Below are positions 40,030-53,320 of a stretch of DNA of 64,000 bases, piece after piece. The DNA lies in NCBI GenBank assembly GCA_963920635.1, contig OY987305.1:11447153-11511152 (forward strand), in the 5' to 3' direction. Position 1 is the first letter of the stretch, and every line of letters begins with the position of its first letter. The DNA is from Pseudeuparius sepicola. Lineage: Eukaryota; Arthropoda; Insecta; Coleoptera; Anthribidae. Below the pieces are notes generated by a model. The model ran no database searches. It had not been told where the DNA came from and saw only the letters and a list, made by a program, of their open reading frames with translations. The translations under genes were made by a program, and so were the position numbers.

Positions 40030-43000
40030 ACGAGGCACCCTCTCCGACGGGATCGATCCCGGACCACGACGTGCACGGGGCCCACACCCCCTAGACCACA
40101 CGCCCAGGGCGCCCGCCGCTCTATTTCACGCGCGCCTCTCCCCCCTCGAAACTTTCGAAACGCTCCTCCGCGCGCTGTTGCCGCCAGGGTTACGTAAAGG
40201 CGGTTGTTTTTCTGCGTGGGCGTGTAGTACACCAGTGCGCGAGGAGCACGCGGATGCCGTAGGTTGATGCTTGAATGAATGACCGATAGACGTAACGAAA
40301 AGCGAAGGGCGATCGCTTTATTCCGCGTTGCGAGAACAAAGAACTCGAAAATCGTTCAAACGCGCACTGACGCCAGGTTATTAACCTACTTTATGTACGA
40401 AATAAGATTGCTGTCACGCAATTATTATATATCTCCTTACTTTAGGTACCAAAAAAAACTTGTGTACAAAATGTACAAAAATATCTAAAACCTTTGAGCA
40501 TAAAACCAAGTTTCCTAATTATTCCCAGATTCTATACCTCCGAGATGGGATTGGACGACCCTATGCACGGTGGGCGGTGCCTACTCCCTCTAGACAACAT
40601 GCCCATCGCACCCACCGTGCTATTTCACGCGCGCCTTTGCCTTTGCCACCTCGAAACTTTCGAAAAGAGCCTTCGCGCGCTGTTGCCGCGAAGCTGACGT
40701 AAAAGCGGTTGTTTTTCGCGACTATCACGCGTATGCCGTAGATTGGTGCTTGATTGAATGAATGACCGTTGGACGTACGAAAAGTGAAGGGTGATCGTTT
40801 TATTCGGCGTTTCGAGAACAAAGAACTCGAAAATCGCTCAAAAGCGCAATGACGCCAGGTTATTAACCTACTTTATGTACGAAGTAAGATTGCTTTCACA
40901 CAATTATTAAATATCTCCTGACGGTAGGGTACCAAAAAAAAACTTGTTGTAAATGTCCAAAAATATCTAAAACATTCGAGCATAATATCAAGTTTTCTAG
41001 TTATTCCCAGATTGTATACCTCCGAGATGGGGTTGGACGACCCTATGCATGGTAGGCGGTGCATACACGCTATAGACAACACGCCCAACGCACCCACCGT
41101 GCTATTTTACGCGCGCCTCTGCCTTTGCCACCTCGAAACTTTCGAAAGAGCCTCCGCGCGCTGTTGCCCCGAAGGTGACGTAAAAGCGGTTGTTTTTCAA
41201 CGTAGGCGTGAAGTACACCAGTGCGCGACTATCACGCGGATGCCGTAGATTGATGCTTGATTGAATGAATGATCGTTGGACGTAATGAAAAGTGAAGGGC
41301 GATCGCTTTATTCGGCGTTTCGAGAACAAACAACACGAAAATCGCTCAAACGCGCACTGACGCTAGGTTATTAACCTACTTTATGTAAGAAGTAAGATTG
41401 CTTTCACACAGTTTTCAAATATCTCCTGAGGGTAGGTACCAAAAAAACTGGTTGTAAATGTCCAAAAGTATCTAAAACCTTTGAGCATATAACCAAGTTT
41501 CCTAATTATTCCTAGATTATGTACCTCCGAGATGGGATTGGACGACCCTATGCACGGTGGGCGGTGCCTACACGCTCTAGACAACACGCCCAGCGCACCC
41601 ACTGTGCTATTTCATGCGCGCCTCTGCTTTTGCCACCTCGAAACCTTCGAAACGCGCCTCCGCGCGCTGTTGCCTCTAAGGTGACGTAAAAGCGGTTGTT
41701 TTTCTGCGTAGGCGTGAAGTACACCGGTGCGCGACTATCACGCGGATGCCATAGATTGGTGCTTGAGTGAATGAATGACCGTTGGACGTAACGAAAAGTG
41801 AAGGGTGATCGTTTTATTCGGCGTTTCGAGAACAAAGAACTCGAAAATCGCTCAAAAGCGCAATGACGCCAGGTTATTAACCTACTTTATGTACGAAGTA
41901 AGATTGCTTTCACACAATTATTAAATATCTCCTGACGGTAGGTACCAAAAAAAACTTGTTATAAATGTCCAAAAATATCTAAAACCTTTGAGCATAATAT
42001 CAAATTTTCTAGTTATTCCCAGATTGTATACCTCCGAGATGGGGTTGGACGACCCTATGCACGGTAGGCGGTGCATACACGCTATAGACAACACGCCCAA
42101 CGCACCCACCGTGCTATTTTATGCGCGCCTCTGCCTTTGCCACCTCGAAACTTTCGAAAGAGCCTCCGCGCGCTGTTGCCCCGAAGGTGACGTAAAAGCG
42201 GTTGTTTTTCAACGTAGGCGTGAAGTACACCAGTGCGCGACTATCACGCGGATGCCGTAGATTGATGCTTGATTGAATGAATGATCGTTGAACGTAATGT
42301 GAAGGGCGATCGCTTTATTCGGCGTTTCGAGAACAAATAACTCGAAAATCGCTCAAACGCGCACTGACGCCAGGTTATTAACCTACTTTATGTACGAAGT
42401 AAGATTGCTTTCACACAATTATCAAATATCTCCTGACGGTAGGTACCAAAAAAACTGGTTGTAAATGTCCAAAAGTATCTAAAACCTTTGAGCATATAAC
42501 CAAGTTTCCCAATTATTCCTAGATTGTATACCTCCGAGATGGGATTGGACGACCCTATGCACGGTGGGCGGTGCCTACACGCTCTAGACAACACGCCCAG
42601 CGCACCGACCGTGCTATTTCACGCGCGCCTCTGCCTTTGCCACCTCGAAACTTTCGAAAAGCGCCTCCGCGCGCTGTTGCCGCGAAGGTGACGTCAAAGC
42701 GGTTGTTTTTCGGGGTAGGCGTGAAGTACACCATTGCATGACTATCACGCGGATGCCGTAGATTGATGCTTGATTGAATGAATGATCGATGGACGTAATG
42801 AAAAGTGAAGGGCGATCGCTTTATTCGGCGTTTCGAGAACAAATTACTTGAAAATCGCTCAAACGCGCACTGACTCCAGGTTATTGACCTACTTTATGCA
42901 ATAACTTTGAAGATATGTTCGTATTCAAATATTCTTAGAATCTTACGAAGTAAGACTGCTTTCATACAATTGTGAAATATTCCTGGACTTTACCAACCGC

Positions 43001-43110
43001 ACCCACCGTGCTATTTTACGCGCGCCTCTGTTACTTTGAAACCTTGAAACGCGCCTCTGGCACCTCCGTGTGCTGTTGCCGCGAAGGTGAGGTAAAAGGG
43101 GTTGTTTTTC
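40030..43110. repeat. Tandem array of about 505-bp units with A-B higher-order pattern
   Basis: The CGCGCTGTTG anchor recurs at 40171, 40676, 41157, 41663, 42169 and 42670, with a decayed unit near 43067: spacings of 505, 481, 506, 506, 501 and about 400. Units at 41157 and 42169 share one variant (GGTAGGCGGTGCATACACGC; TTCAACGTAGGCGTG); units at 40676, 41663 and 42670 share another (GGTGGGCGGTGCCTAC). The effective period is therefore about 1.01 kb. Each unit has a GGTTATTAACC palindrome and a GC hairpin (CACGGTGGG...CCCACCGTG). Similar 60-95-residue open frames repeat in every unit but start and stop variably. Confidence 0.9.
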
Positions 43111-46100
43111 TGCGTAGGCCTACATTCACAATAGATACACGGGATAGCCTGATTCCTTCAAATATTTTTAGACTCGCCTTTTTCTCAGCTGGCACAGGTC
43201 TCTGTTGTAACCGATTGTTTATTGTTACGTTGCATTTTGCGTCCAAAGGCGGCGTAAACATAGATTTATTCGCTTTCCACATATTGAACCATAAAAATTG
43301 TTACCTATATCTTTTATGCTCTAGCGTTATAAACATATCGACAATTTGGCACTTTGATAGTATAGTACGGTGCAGAAAGAAACTACTTAAGCACACATTT
43401 CCTTCTTGACAAACGTCAACAATTATTTTGCTTTCCTTCTTCTTTCATTCTGAGTGTGCACATTGTTAGGCAAAAACGGAGTTCCTGACGGAAATTGTTA
43501 GGAACTTTTCTCCTCTTCTAAAGTTTCGATAGATCTATGAAGAATTCGGAATATCTATTTAAATGTTCTTTTGTGGTTTCCAGGGCAAGGACTGAAAATT
43601 ACTTTAAAACTTTTATATTTGTTTTTCTGAAGCGTATTTATGGAACACTTGAAATGTTCAATGTTTGCCCCAAATATACAGAGAATTGTCTTTATTGGGT
43701 GGGTTTAAAAACAAAATCACCAAAACAGTCAATAACGGAATAAATATGCACTTGTCCAAATAGTGGTTTAATTTAGCATCAAAAAGTAGGAAATGATTTC
43801 AGGAATGCATTTCAGTTGTGAAAATAACCGGGTATTTAACCCGGTAATAAATATTTATTCATTCCGTTTGCCTTCAAAATATTGACAGAGTATTTGAGAA
43901 AGGTTCAGTCTATCCAATTGTAATTATTTTCCATCCTCAACCTAGTATTTTTGAGGTTTAGTAGAAATTCCGCTGTGGGAATTATCCTGGTCACTTTATT
44001 CTGCATTTTCTAGTGGATATAAAATTTTAATGTGTCGTTAATTATTACTTTATGGCCTAGCTAAGATTAAATTATGAACTCAATATACAGGGTGTCACTC
44101 AAGATATCTCGGCTAATTTTTGTTCGAAGAAATCTGCGGTCGTTGCGATCCATACCTATTACGGATGGCCTTCTTTTGTCAGATACAAAAAAAGTTTAAC
44201 ATGAAAAGTGTTCGCAACAACTGCCAGAATCAAAGTTCTGTATCAGCTTTAAAATATTTAATTTTATAAAATTTTGGCTCACTTGAGATTTAAAATAATA
44301 TTATCTGAAAAAAAAAAATTACCGACGTTTTGTTCACAACGGAAAATATCCCGTTTAATTTGATGTGCCACACTTGCCAGCTTGTTCTGTATTTGTTACA
44401 AAATCTTGAAAAAATATTGTTAATATATCACAACCAATATCAATAGTAATTTTTTCTTGATTTTTTTTAAGTTTTTTTAAGAGACATCAGACAAAATAGG
44501 ACATTTTCCTTTATAAAAAGGGAAATTATTTGTGTAGAATATTACATTATAGAGTATTTATTTGAATTAAAGCAACGGTGAATAAAAATGCAATGGTCTC
44601 TGTTGCTACTAGGTTTAATATCGTGAATGTCTTGAGTAAACCTTACACCTACTTACAGATTAATTTCTCTTTTAGGCGATAAATAACATATCCTGGATTA
44701 TGTGGGCATTTAACGACGCCCGCGAAGTTTTTCTAGGAAAACATTTCTTCCCCAATAATTTTATAAATCATTATGAGATATATTGGCACTTATATAAATA
44801 ATTTTTCTCACGGGAATTTGTTCGATTCTCAGCTTTTGTAACAGAAGACGGAAATGGGAAAAAATCCATTATAGTTATCCGTAAAGCCATTGTTGTTAGA
44901 TAGTCCAAATCGTCACCTCAATTCCTTCAATAAAAAAAATATAAGATATTAGAGGCATGTTTATTTAATTTTTCTCTAAGACTTAGAAGCTTTCTGTGGA
45001 ACACTTGATGTTTATACATGGCCAAAATTATTTTATCATAATTGGGTCTCTGGCTTACCCTAACTCTATTATATCCACTACCTTCTTTCTAAAATATTAT
45101 CCCGACCACCATGCCTTCTTTTTCATGTTTTTAATTTATAGTGTTAATGTTAGCGCTTGTGTCTATTCTGCGTTTTTGTACTTTTTTGGTTAACACTATA
45201 GGTATTAAAATAAGAACAAGTATTTATGAAAATGTATATCCTTAAGAATATTGTAAGATATGATATGAATTGATATCTTAATGAGATGATTTTAACACCA
45301 ACAACGAAATATTTAGAACTTTCTTTCTTGGGTTTTATCGTATGTACTTCAGAGTCTAAGCTTTATCCTTGATCAAAGACACTTTTTCCCACGTTAGAAT
45401 ATTTTTCACAAAAAAGCCGTTTTCCTTCGTAATGCTGCATACCAAGCAAAGATTTTCCAAATAATTTTCACTTTACGGTGGAAATATTGTATGACATTTG
45501 ATGCGAAATTCGTGTCCTCACTAACTTTTGAAACCATTTGGTAGATTTTCTTTACTTGAGAATTCTCGGAAAACGTTTGTAGTAATCTCTACAGAACTAT
45601 AGTCGTAAATAGCCTAGAAAGTTACGCAAGAGTTTTATTTGCGTCCCTGATGTATTCCGACTAAACAAGGACATTGCACGGTATCCAAATTATGGACCCT
45701 TCCGCTAAGGATGAGGGTTTTGGAGAGTGGAGAACACAGACAATATTTTGTGGTAAGGTATACAGGATGCCGCACTGCGCCCACTGTGCGGGACTATCAG
45801 TATTAGATAATATTGGATTTTTGACAAGCAATTTTTAAACTGTGTGGCAAATTAGATTAATTCATCCTCTGATAAATCTGTAATTTTCCCCATTATTGCA
45901 GGTCCTCACTAAGTCTTCTTAGATTTATTACTTTCAAAAGGCAACTGGATCATTTTTCAATATAATGAAAAAGATGAGGGATATTGTACTAGGTTCTTTG
46001 TTCTATGAAGTTTTCGAGTTTTATTCATGGTTTCAATTATTGCGTATGTAGCTTGAAACTTTAGGGGATATAACTACAAAAACTAGTAAAAATGTAATAC

Positions 46101-46575
46101 AAATAGTTAATTGAAACTAAAATTAAATGACAGAGCAATGGGTAGGAGAGAAATATCGTTGGCCTAATCGTACTATTGTATTTCTTCTTAAACTTTGGCC
46201 TCAAAACAGAAAGTTTCGGGGTGTAACTTTGATTAGTACATACATTTTAACTGGGGGTAGGTTTCGATCCCAAAAGCACGCCCATGAAAAATTTTGTTTA
46301 ATGTGCAGATAATAAAAAGTTATGGCCTTTTAAAAATGTTCCAGAATCACTCATTTCTTTTTTCTTTTCACTATACTCGTACTTTCACGACACAACGCAC
46401 CACTTCTTAATGACGTAGCACGTTTACCACTTCACTAATTTGTTTTCACTTTTCAGAATAACACTTTTATGACACAGAGCGCACCACTTCTTAAAGTTGT
46501 TCGAAATGTTGTCCTTCATTTCTAATACAAGCTTTAACTTTTCGCTGCATAGATTATTTTATTTTAGCTAATGTA
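43111..46575. other. No gene recognised
   Basis: AT-rich intron- or intergenic-like DNA. A CAGGGTG end occurs at 44091 (TACAGGGTGTCACTC) without a clear partner. The ORFs here are short with no family signature. Confidence 0.4.
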
Positions 46576-47080
46576 TCGTGGTTATTTTTTATTTCATTCG
46601 TAGTGACTTATATACGAGCTCGTCTAGTGGCAACAGTGACCACTATCGATCTATTACAAATTCTAATCATTGCCCCCGGCCCGCTGGCTGCAATCAGCTG
46701 TCGCGTCGGCCTGGCGGCGCGTCGTATCAACAATGGACTGACAGGGACGTTCGAACCAGCAGCACTACAAAAGTTTCTAAGTATAAGAGCAAAATTTTCC
46801 CCAAATTTATAAAAACGGTAAGATATTGAAAATTCTCCCATGTTTTGACTGAATATAATTCCCTTGGGATTGACCTCTGATTCGAGTCGGAGCGCATAGA
46901 AAAACATCACTGAGGTATTGCTCCTTATTTGCTTTATCTGCATAATTAATAATTATCCTAGACTCACTGGGATATCTTTTTTTAGGATTACATTGGGAAA
47001 AAACATCCCTATGCTCGCAAATCGCACTGAAGCAGAAATGACAATAATTCCCACCTCTCTAGTTTCGAATATTGTAGGAT
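46576..47080. other. No gene recognised, moderately GC-rich patch
   Basis: A more GC-rich segment at 46660-46770 has open frames on both strands (both reading through CCCGGCCCGCTGGCTG). No domain or splice-consistent exon could be supported. Confidence 0.35.
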
Positions 47081-47085
47081 GAGAA

Positions 47086-47282
47086 CTATTATTATTAGTA
47101 GTGTATTTATAGGGCTTCTGTGACAGTTTGAAAGTAAGGCATATGGTTTCTGTTATACTCTTCCCATTGTTCTCCAAGCAACGAAGGAGTGACAAGAGTG
47201 TCAGAAGGACCATATACCTTTCAGTCAAGGTCAAAGTGTCTCACAGAAACCCCATAAAAACACTACTACTATTATTAATGTG
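47086..47282. repeat. Hairpin MITE about 195 bp
   Basis: The arms around TAGTGTATTTATAGGG...GACAGTTTGAAAG and the mirror CTTTCAGTCAAGG...CCCCATAAAAACACTA are reverse-complementary with a few mismatches. Confidence 0.65.
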
Positions 47283-47289
47283 AGATCTT

Positions 47290-47800
47290 ATTTGCTCACC
47301 GTTTTCAAAACGACTTAAACGTATTCACTGTCAACATAAATATCACATTGCCATGCTAAATTTTGCCAACTCGTTCAAATTGCCCGCGAATTTATATATT
47401 TTTTGTAGTACCAACGACAAACAATACTCCTCCATACTTCATTATTTTCAGTTTACCTAGGTTAACTCCGTCCCCCGCAGATGCAGATTGGTTTACAGAG
47501 AATGTATTTTTAGTGCTCTTTGAACATAAGTCATAAAGCCGACCGAATGCTGGTCGGAACGCGGCTAAAGTTTTTATTAATGGGGCGTTCCCTCTAGCTC
47601 CGCAACTTTGCAGCTGGTATGCCGGCCGCTCCGGCAAGTGAGCTGCTTAATTTATTTGGATTTCAGCGGGCTAGCTTTTTGCGACCGCTAGAGCTGCGTT
47701 CATTTCGTCGTACCATGTGGGAAAGCCAAGCTGTACCTACAAGTCGATACAATTTTGCGTGCTGGTAAATAAACTGTTTACAAACAAGAATTCGTTAATG
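47290..47800. other. No gene recognised
   Basis: Mixed-composition sequence without a supported coding or repeat call. Confidence 0.35.
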
Positions 47801-48920
47801 TATCATAAACATAAACATAAACAACTTTATTGGTCCAATAGATCATAACAACGATATAGGACAAGTCATACAAAACAGCAACATCATGTACAATATTTCC
47901 AGTGTTCATATAAATTTAAGTTTTTTTGCAATAATTATTGCAGAGTAACATCTAATTCTAAGTATTCCAACACCGAATAAAAACCTCGTTTGCACAGCAT
48001 TTTTTTAACACAAAATTTTAACCCCCTTGATAGCTTTTAATTTATTATTCAATTTATTGTATAACACAGCACCAATATAATAAGGATTTGACTTTTACAA
48101 CTCCATATTGTGTAAGTTATAGTTTAAATTTTCTCCGTGACGAGTATCATAGTTGTGAAAAGAGTTCAAAGTATGGAAAACTTCGAAATGTTGCTCTCGA
48201 AACACAAGATCTCCAAGATAAATAAGCAAGGCACAGTCAAAATATTATTACGTACAAAGATGTCTACACGATTCCCTAAACTTCAAACCAAACATGCAAC
48301 GAACTGCTCTTTTTTGGAGTACAAAAACACGGCCTGCAGATGTAGAGTTACCCCAGAAAATAATTCCGTACCTTAGACGCGATTCAAAACTTGAGAAATA
48401 AAAGGTTTTGACAATATCAACACTACAGATAGTCTTTATTCTTTTAAGTGCAAAGCAACTGCTTGCGAATTTTTTACATAACTTGCCTACATGACATTTC
48501 CAGTTTAAGAACGAGTCAATATATACACAAAGTAATTTAAATTCATTTACTTGAACTATAGATCTGTTGTTTAGTCTTACAAGTACACTTTGGTCTTGCT
48601 TTGTTCCGACTGAAAGAAACTGCATACAAAAAGTCTTATCTTGATTCAATATTAGATTACTTTGGTCAAAATAATTGTTAACAGTTGACAGATTATCATT
48701 CATACTATTGGACACAGATTGTAAACTTTCAGAACTAGATAAAATTGAGATATCATCGGCAAATCCACAAAAGGGAGTTGATACTACGTTTTCAACATCA
48801 TTTGTGTATATGAGAAAAAGTAAGGGGACCAAGACACTGCCTTGGGGTGCACCTATTTCAGTAACAAGTTTTTCGGATAAGGTACCAAAAAAAATCGACA
48901 AATTGTGTTCCATTTTGTAA
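47800..48920 (-). pseudogene. Jockey-like LINE reverse transcriptase remnant
   Basis: A 221-residue minus frame (48248-48913) reads GAPQGSVLVPLLFLIYTNDV (RT motif), GFADDISIL (catalytic FADD), KTFCMQF and LLCVYIDSFLNWKCHVG, then FESRLRYGIIFWGNS and QKRAVR. This is the palm-to-thumb and C-terminal part of an insect LINE. Further C-terminal pieces (TVPCLFILEILCF...) lie in other frames down to about 47930. It ends in a (TTTATG)n-like tail at 47805-47825. It is 5'-truncated and frame-broken. Confidence 0.82.
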
Positions 48921-50100
48921 ATAGGATCTCAACATTTCCAGGCATCGACCACGCGCATTTGTATTATTTTACTGCGGACATTGCACTATTACAGAATTAT
49001 GTGTGATAACTGTCCATAGGACAAGTGTCAAATACTTGTCATCAAAATCGAGCAAGCCGTTTAAAATACATTTTTTCTAAAAAAATCAATAATTTGAATA
49101 TTAAGCTGTCGCCACAAAATGATAACTAGGAAGGTTGTTTGTGAAGTTTGTTACGAAATTTTTTAACATATTACTTGTACTCAACGCCATCTTTTGAGCA
49201 TAAAATAACTAATATCTCAATTTGAAAACTGTGGCAGGCTACTACGCTTTTCTTTTTGTAAATCTCAATCTTATGAACAACTGAAGTTTGGTATTCTGTG
49301 TCGCCGGCATTTGCGACGTTTTTACTTAAAAAAAACAATATCCTTTATATACTTACATGATTCTGTGGGTATGGAAAAGTTGCGAAGCAATTTTCACTCA
49401 ATGTTCTTATCAAACTTTTCGGTCCCATTCTGGGAGGTCTATATGCAGAACCCTCATTCAGAGCCAGGCGACAAGAGAGGTATTTTATGTAAAACCACTG
49501 GGACGTCGACCCCCCTCCTCCAAAGAATTACATACCAATTCTCGCCTATGTCTGTATGTTGGTCGTTCTTTACCGATTCTAGACTTTGTTGTTTACAGGA
49601 TTATGAGATGAGTTTGAAACAATTTGCTATCGTTCATTATTAGAAAGTTCGAAAATGTTTCAATTTCGAAATATGAATCTTTGAGCGTGCAAGTGCAGAG
49701 CATTTAAAATTGCAATATGTCGTTACCATTTTAATGGCGTTATATAGCTTTGTGAAAAGTAGACGAACCATTTTATGTAGGTACCCAACACTTTACGAAC
49801 GCAGTGTATGACGCTGGAAACTGCCTCACAAAGCAAACCTCCCAAATAGCGTCTGTTTCAGTCTCGACGAGACATCTCCAACCAAGATTTAGTCATCGTA
49901 GAGAGAAAGACTTCATTTTGGTGAATTGAAAGGGTATCAATATGTCTAAATAAGCTAAAGGAGTATATATATTAATTTCAAAGTAATTGGGAAGAAAAGT
50001 CGTCAATGAAAAAGTTTTGATGGGTTCATTAGAAAATAAGTTTCTTGTCCAACAACATATATATCACAGTTGTTGTTTGCCTATTCCTAATAATAGTTAT
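48921..50100. other. No gene recognised
   Basis: No coding signature; only short overlapping frames on both strands around 49311-49643. Confidence 0.35.
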
Positions 50101-50107
50101 TTATGTA

Positions 50108-50214
50108 CCAAAGCACTGAAGTTCAACTTTTTATGACTCATGTGGAATTTAGTTGCCGAGGCCTCTGGCCGAGGCAAATAAACCACATGAGTCATAAAAA
50201 GAACTTCAGTGCCG
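50108..50214. repeat. Long hairpin GCACTGAAGTTC...GAACTTCAGTGC
   Basis: Arms of about 33 bases (ACTTTTTATGACTCATGTGG and mirror) flank a GCCGAGGCC...GGCCGAGGC centre. Another ACTTCAGTGCCGA lies at 50635, so a larger inverted-repeat element (50108-50650) is possible. Confidence 0.7.
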
Positions 50215-50659
50215 AGGTATATATTATTTTTTTTTTTAAATCGGAAAAAAATGTTTTATTAGGCAAGAAAATAACCATACGGGATCACCCGTCCATGAAC
50301 CAACTGCTCGCGGCGTTGCTTGACTTTGACGATCGCTCTACCTAGGTCAAGTATGACAAGACACGGCGCCTTCGTACAGAAAAACCAAACTGCTGCTTGT
50401 TGTGCAGCCCCCATAACAAATCTATTGATATTCAAACCTACTAAAATATTTTTACTGATAGATTGCGCTGCTATAGATAACACTTTCGCACTGTGTACGA
50501 ATGATTAAATGGGCCTTTATTGGCCGGGTTTTGAATATTTGGTCACTTTTGACGGGCGATGGCTCCGCGTCTGACGTTTGATGTTTACATCTCGCCAAGG
50601 CCTTACTATTGAAAAAATCGTACAATAATGGGTTACTTCAGTGCCGATTTCAAGAAAAC

Positions 50660-52085
50660 ATTTTTTTGGACAGACATACTTAAGCTTCAAGAAGTTGTGA
50701 TCACAGATCTACTGGATAATTAGTCTTATTTAATATTGCTGTTGTATAAGAGAAGAGAATAGATATGCCGTCAATGCAGTATCAAAACATTGTTTACCTG
50801 AGCTCTATAAGTACTTTTCCTCGTCATAAATAACGCGGGAATACCGTATGCGCTTTTGCTATGACACGGCTGCGGATCTTTTCAGTAATAAATCGTGGAT
50901 GTTTCTGCATAGAATGTTTTGAATTTATCTATGCCATAGGTATAATACCAAAATTTACCGAGAAATTCCGGGCGTAGCTCTTAGACACTTTCCATTTAAT
51001 CCAATCTAATTCTGCAAGTAAAAAAATCCCCTCGATTTTGTGCCATTTTTTCCAGTTTACTCGGTTTATTAATAATTCTTAAAGTCCCTGTTAATAACAC
51101 GAAATTTACATTCAGGCCTCCCCCTTGTTAATTTTTTCCAATTTTCGCCTGCGATTTACACACCGAACATATTTCTCGTGGGTAGCGAGCATCTGCGATG
51201 AGATTGGTTTTTAATTTTGAATTTTTCCGAGAACTTCTGCTCTTTTCCACAACCCTTTTTGAGATTTATTCATATTTATTCCGTTTATATCTTTACTCCG
51301 TTGTTGCAAATAAACTCGCCCAAATACCGGCTCATTAAAATTCAATTTTCTTTCGCCACGTGGCCAAACATGAGGGGGATTCGGTTATTTTTCTGCCAGA
51401 GAGCATTACATTATCACATCAAATAAGCCCTTAAAAAATTTCATAAAAAAGATGAACTCGACAGTGATGAATGAATATATTTAGTAGTATTTATATTGTG
51501 CGCTTATAATTTTCAGATGAAAAACAAAAATGTACAGGCTACCACGCGAGAATTCGTGTATAATACAATAATAATACAATAATAATTGTAAGTAAAATCC
51601 ATAGATTTAAAGTCTATAAAAACGTGTATCAATCATAAAACCGTTTTAAATAAATTTATTACCAAATAAATACAAAATAGAAACAGCGAATTTGACGCTG
51701 GCATAAAACAGCTATAGGGCGAGTCACACTCACTGCCCCACACGACACGCATACAGCAATCTGCAATTTTATGGTGCCTCTTCGAATTTGGTTGCAATTG
51801 GAAATTGGAAAATTGAATGCACCTATTCTTTTTTTTTCGGTTAATTTAGGATTTTTAAGTTATAAGCTGACTTTTATTTAGAAAGGTTTGCTTTGAAGTT
51901 AGGAAATTATTTTCAAAATATGTGTTCCTTCAAATTCCGTAATAAAACAAACGAGGGTTACAATTCAAAAGATAGCAACATAATTTAGAAAGCAGGTCAA
52001 AAGATGGCATTTCTACATATATATTTCTCCCAATTTGCATAGCGTTTTTTTTTATAGAATGATGCACTAACTTTATGAAAGCATT
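50660..52085. other. No gene recognised
   Basis: AT-rich sequence, no supported feature. Confidence 0.35.
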
Positions 52086-52087
52086 GT

Positions 52088-52563
52088 TCAGGGTGTTCGC
52101 GAAATATTAGACACCTCGTTAACTTTCTTATTTTTGACCGGAGAAAAAGTGTTTTATATGAAAGTTGTTGAAAATTTCCTTGGCGTCGTTTTCAAAAAGA
52201 AAATCGAATTTTCAAGATAGAGACCTAACTTTTGTTTTTAAAAGGAGCACCCCGTATGTTATTGACTTTTTATATTCTAAGCTTCTAGAGCAAACACATT
52301 TAAGAATATTTTTGATTTGTTCCAAGAGAAAAAATCATAAAAACACAACAGAAAAGCATATAAATTTTACTATCACAAACAAAATATATAACAATATTTT
52401 TCATAAGATGAACTGCTCGAAATGTATATAAAACATATTAAATATATACATCGTTGTAATCGGAATGAAGCGTAGAATATAAAAATTCGTTAACATACAA
52501 GGTGTTCCATTTAAAAAAACAAAAGCACACAACATTCGTATAAAGGTTTCGTGAACACCCTGT
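52088..52563. mobile_element. Foldback element with CAGGGTGTTC ends
   Basis: Starts TTCAGGGTGTTCGCGAAA and ends CGTGAACACCCTGTACAA. The interior arms share motifs such as GGAGCACCCCGTATGTTA/AACATACAAGGTGTTCC. Same end family as 26597 and 29733. Confidence 0.6.
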
Positions 52564-53099
52564 ACAATCACGAAATGTATCATTCATTCATGTCGACATT
52601 ACAAAGTACCTATACTTAGGCACGACATATTGACGAACCTCATCCAGACTCGTACTGAATGACCAATTTCCAGAAAAGTTGCTGTATTGATACGATCGTT
52701 TTTCAGCCTCCATTCAATCCGACTATCGTATACCTAGGCACTTGTTCTACCCGTATCGCACGGTTCGGTTGAAAAATCCGAATGCGGTAGTTGGAGCAAT
52801 CTATTTCAATTCGTAAAAAACTCGGCTTTTTCCTGGGAGATAACCCCGCCATTAGATTTACGAGTATTAGGAAGATAGGGCGGGCTAAGGGATTTTAGTT
52901 TTATTTTTGATGCTTTATATAAATCCGCTGGATACCTATATAAGATATACACGCGTTCGATCGGCGCCAATTCCTTTAAAGAAGGTTATTCCTTAGTGAA
53001 AACCATCTCCTATAAACATGGTTCTTTAATGTCTTCGTTTCCAAGATATACAAGGCGTTAAAATTTATTACATAATTTGATTTAAAAATTTTCATTTAT

Positions 53100-53320
53100 A
53101 TGAATAATAATAATAATTCTCACCCTCACAATACTCCAAGTTAGGAGTACCCCAGAAGCAACTGAATGTTTTTGCGGGGGAAGGAGCCAAAGGTATATTA
53201 AATTTGGTACGCAATACATATTATGCATACGCCGCTGGAAAATTTACTTGTACTTTTTTGGGATACCCCTATCTAGTTTGGAGTATTGTAAGAGTGAGAT
53301 TTATTATTATTATCGACTTA
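53100..53320. repeat. (AAT)n-tailed repeat, copy 2, with both inverted ends
   Basis: TCTCACCCTCACAATACTCC at the left and GGAGTATTGTAAGAGTGAGA at the right are mirrored, each with an (AAT)n or (ATT)n tract outside. The full unit therefore appears to be a ~200-bp element with terminal inverted repeats. Confidence 0.7.

Noticed and set aside
39484..40232. Long ORFs on both strands over the CpG island (up to 179 residues)
   Set aside because: These are compositional shadows with Arg/Ala/Pro-rich low complexity. Only the short frame with the Kozak start and possible splice donor was kept, at low confidence.
40279..42842. Repeated 60-95-residue open frames (e.g. those beginning MFSKRRIKRSPFTF) in each tandem unit
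   Set aside because: They recur because the DNA is tandemly repeated. Frames differ in start, stop and indels between units, and both strands are open in the GC-rich half, so coding is not supported.
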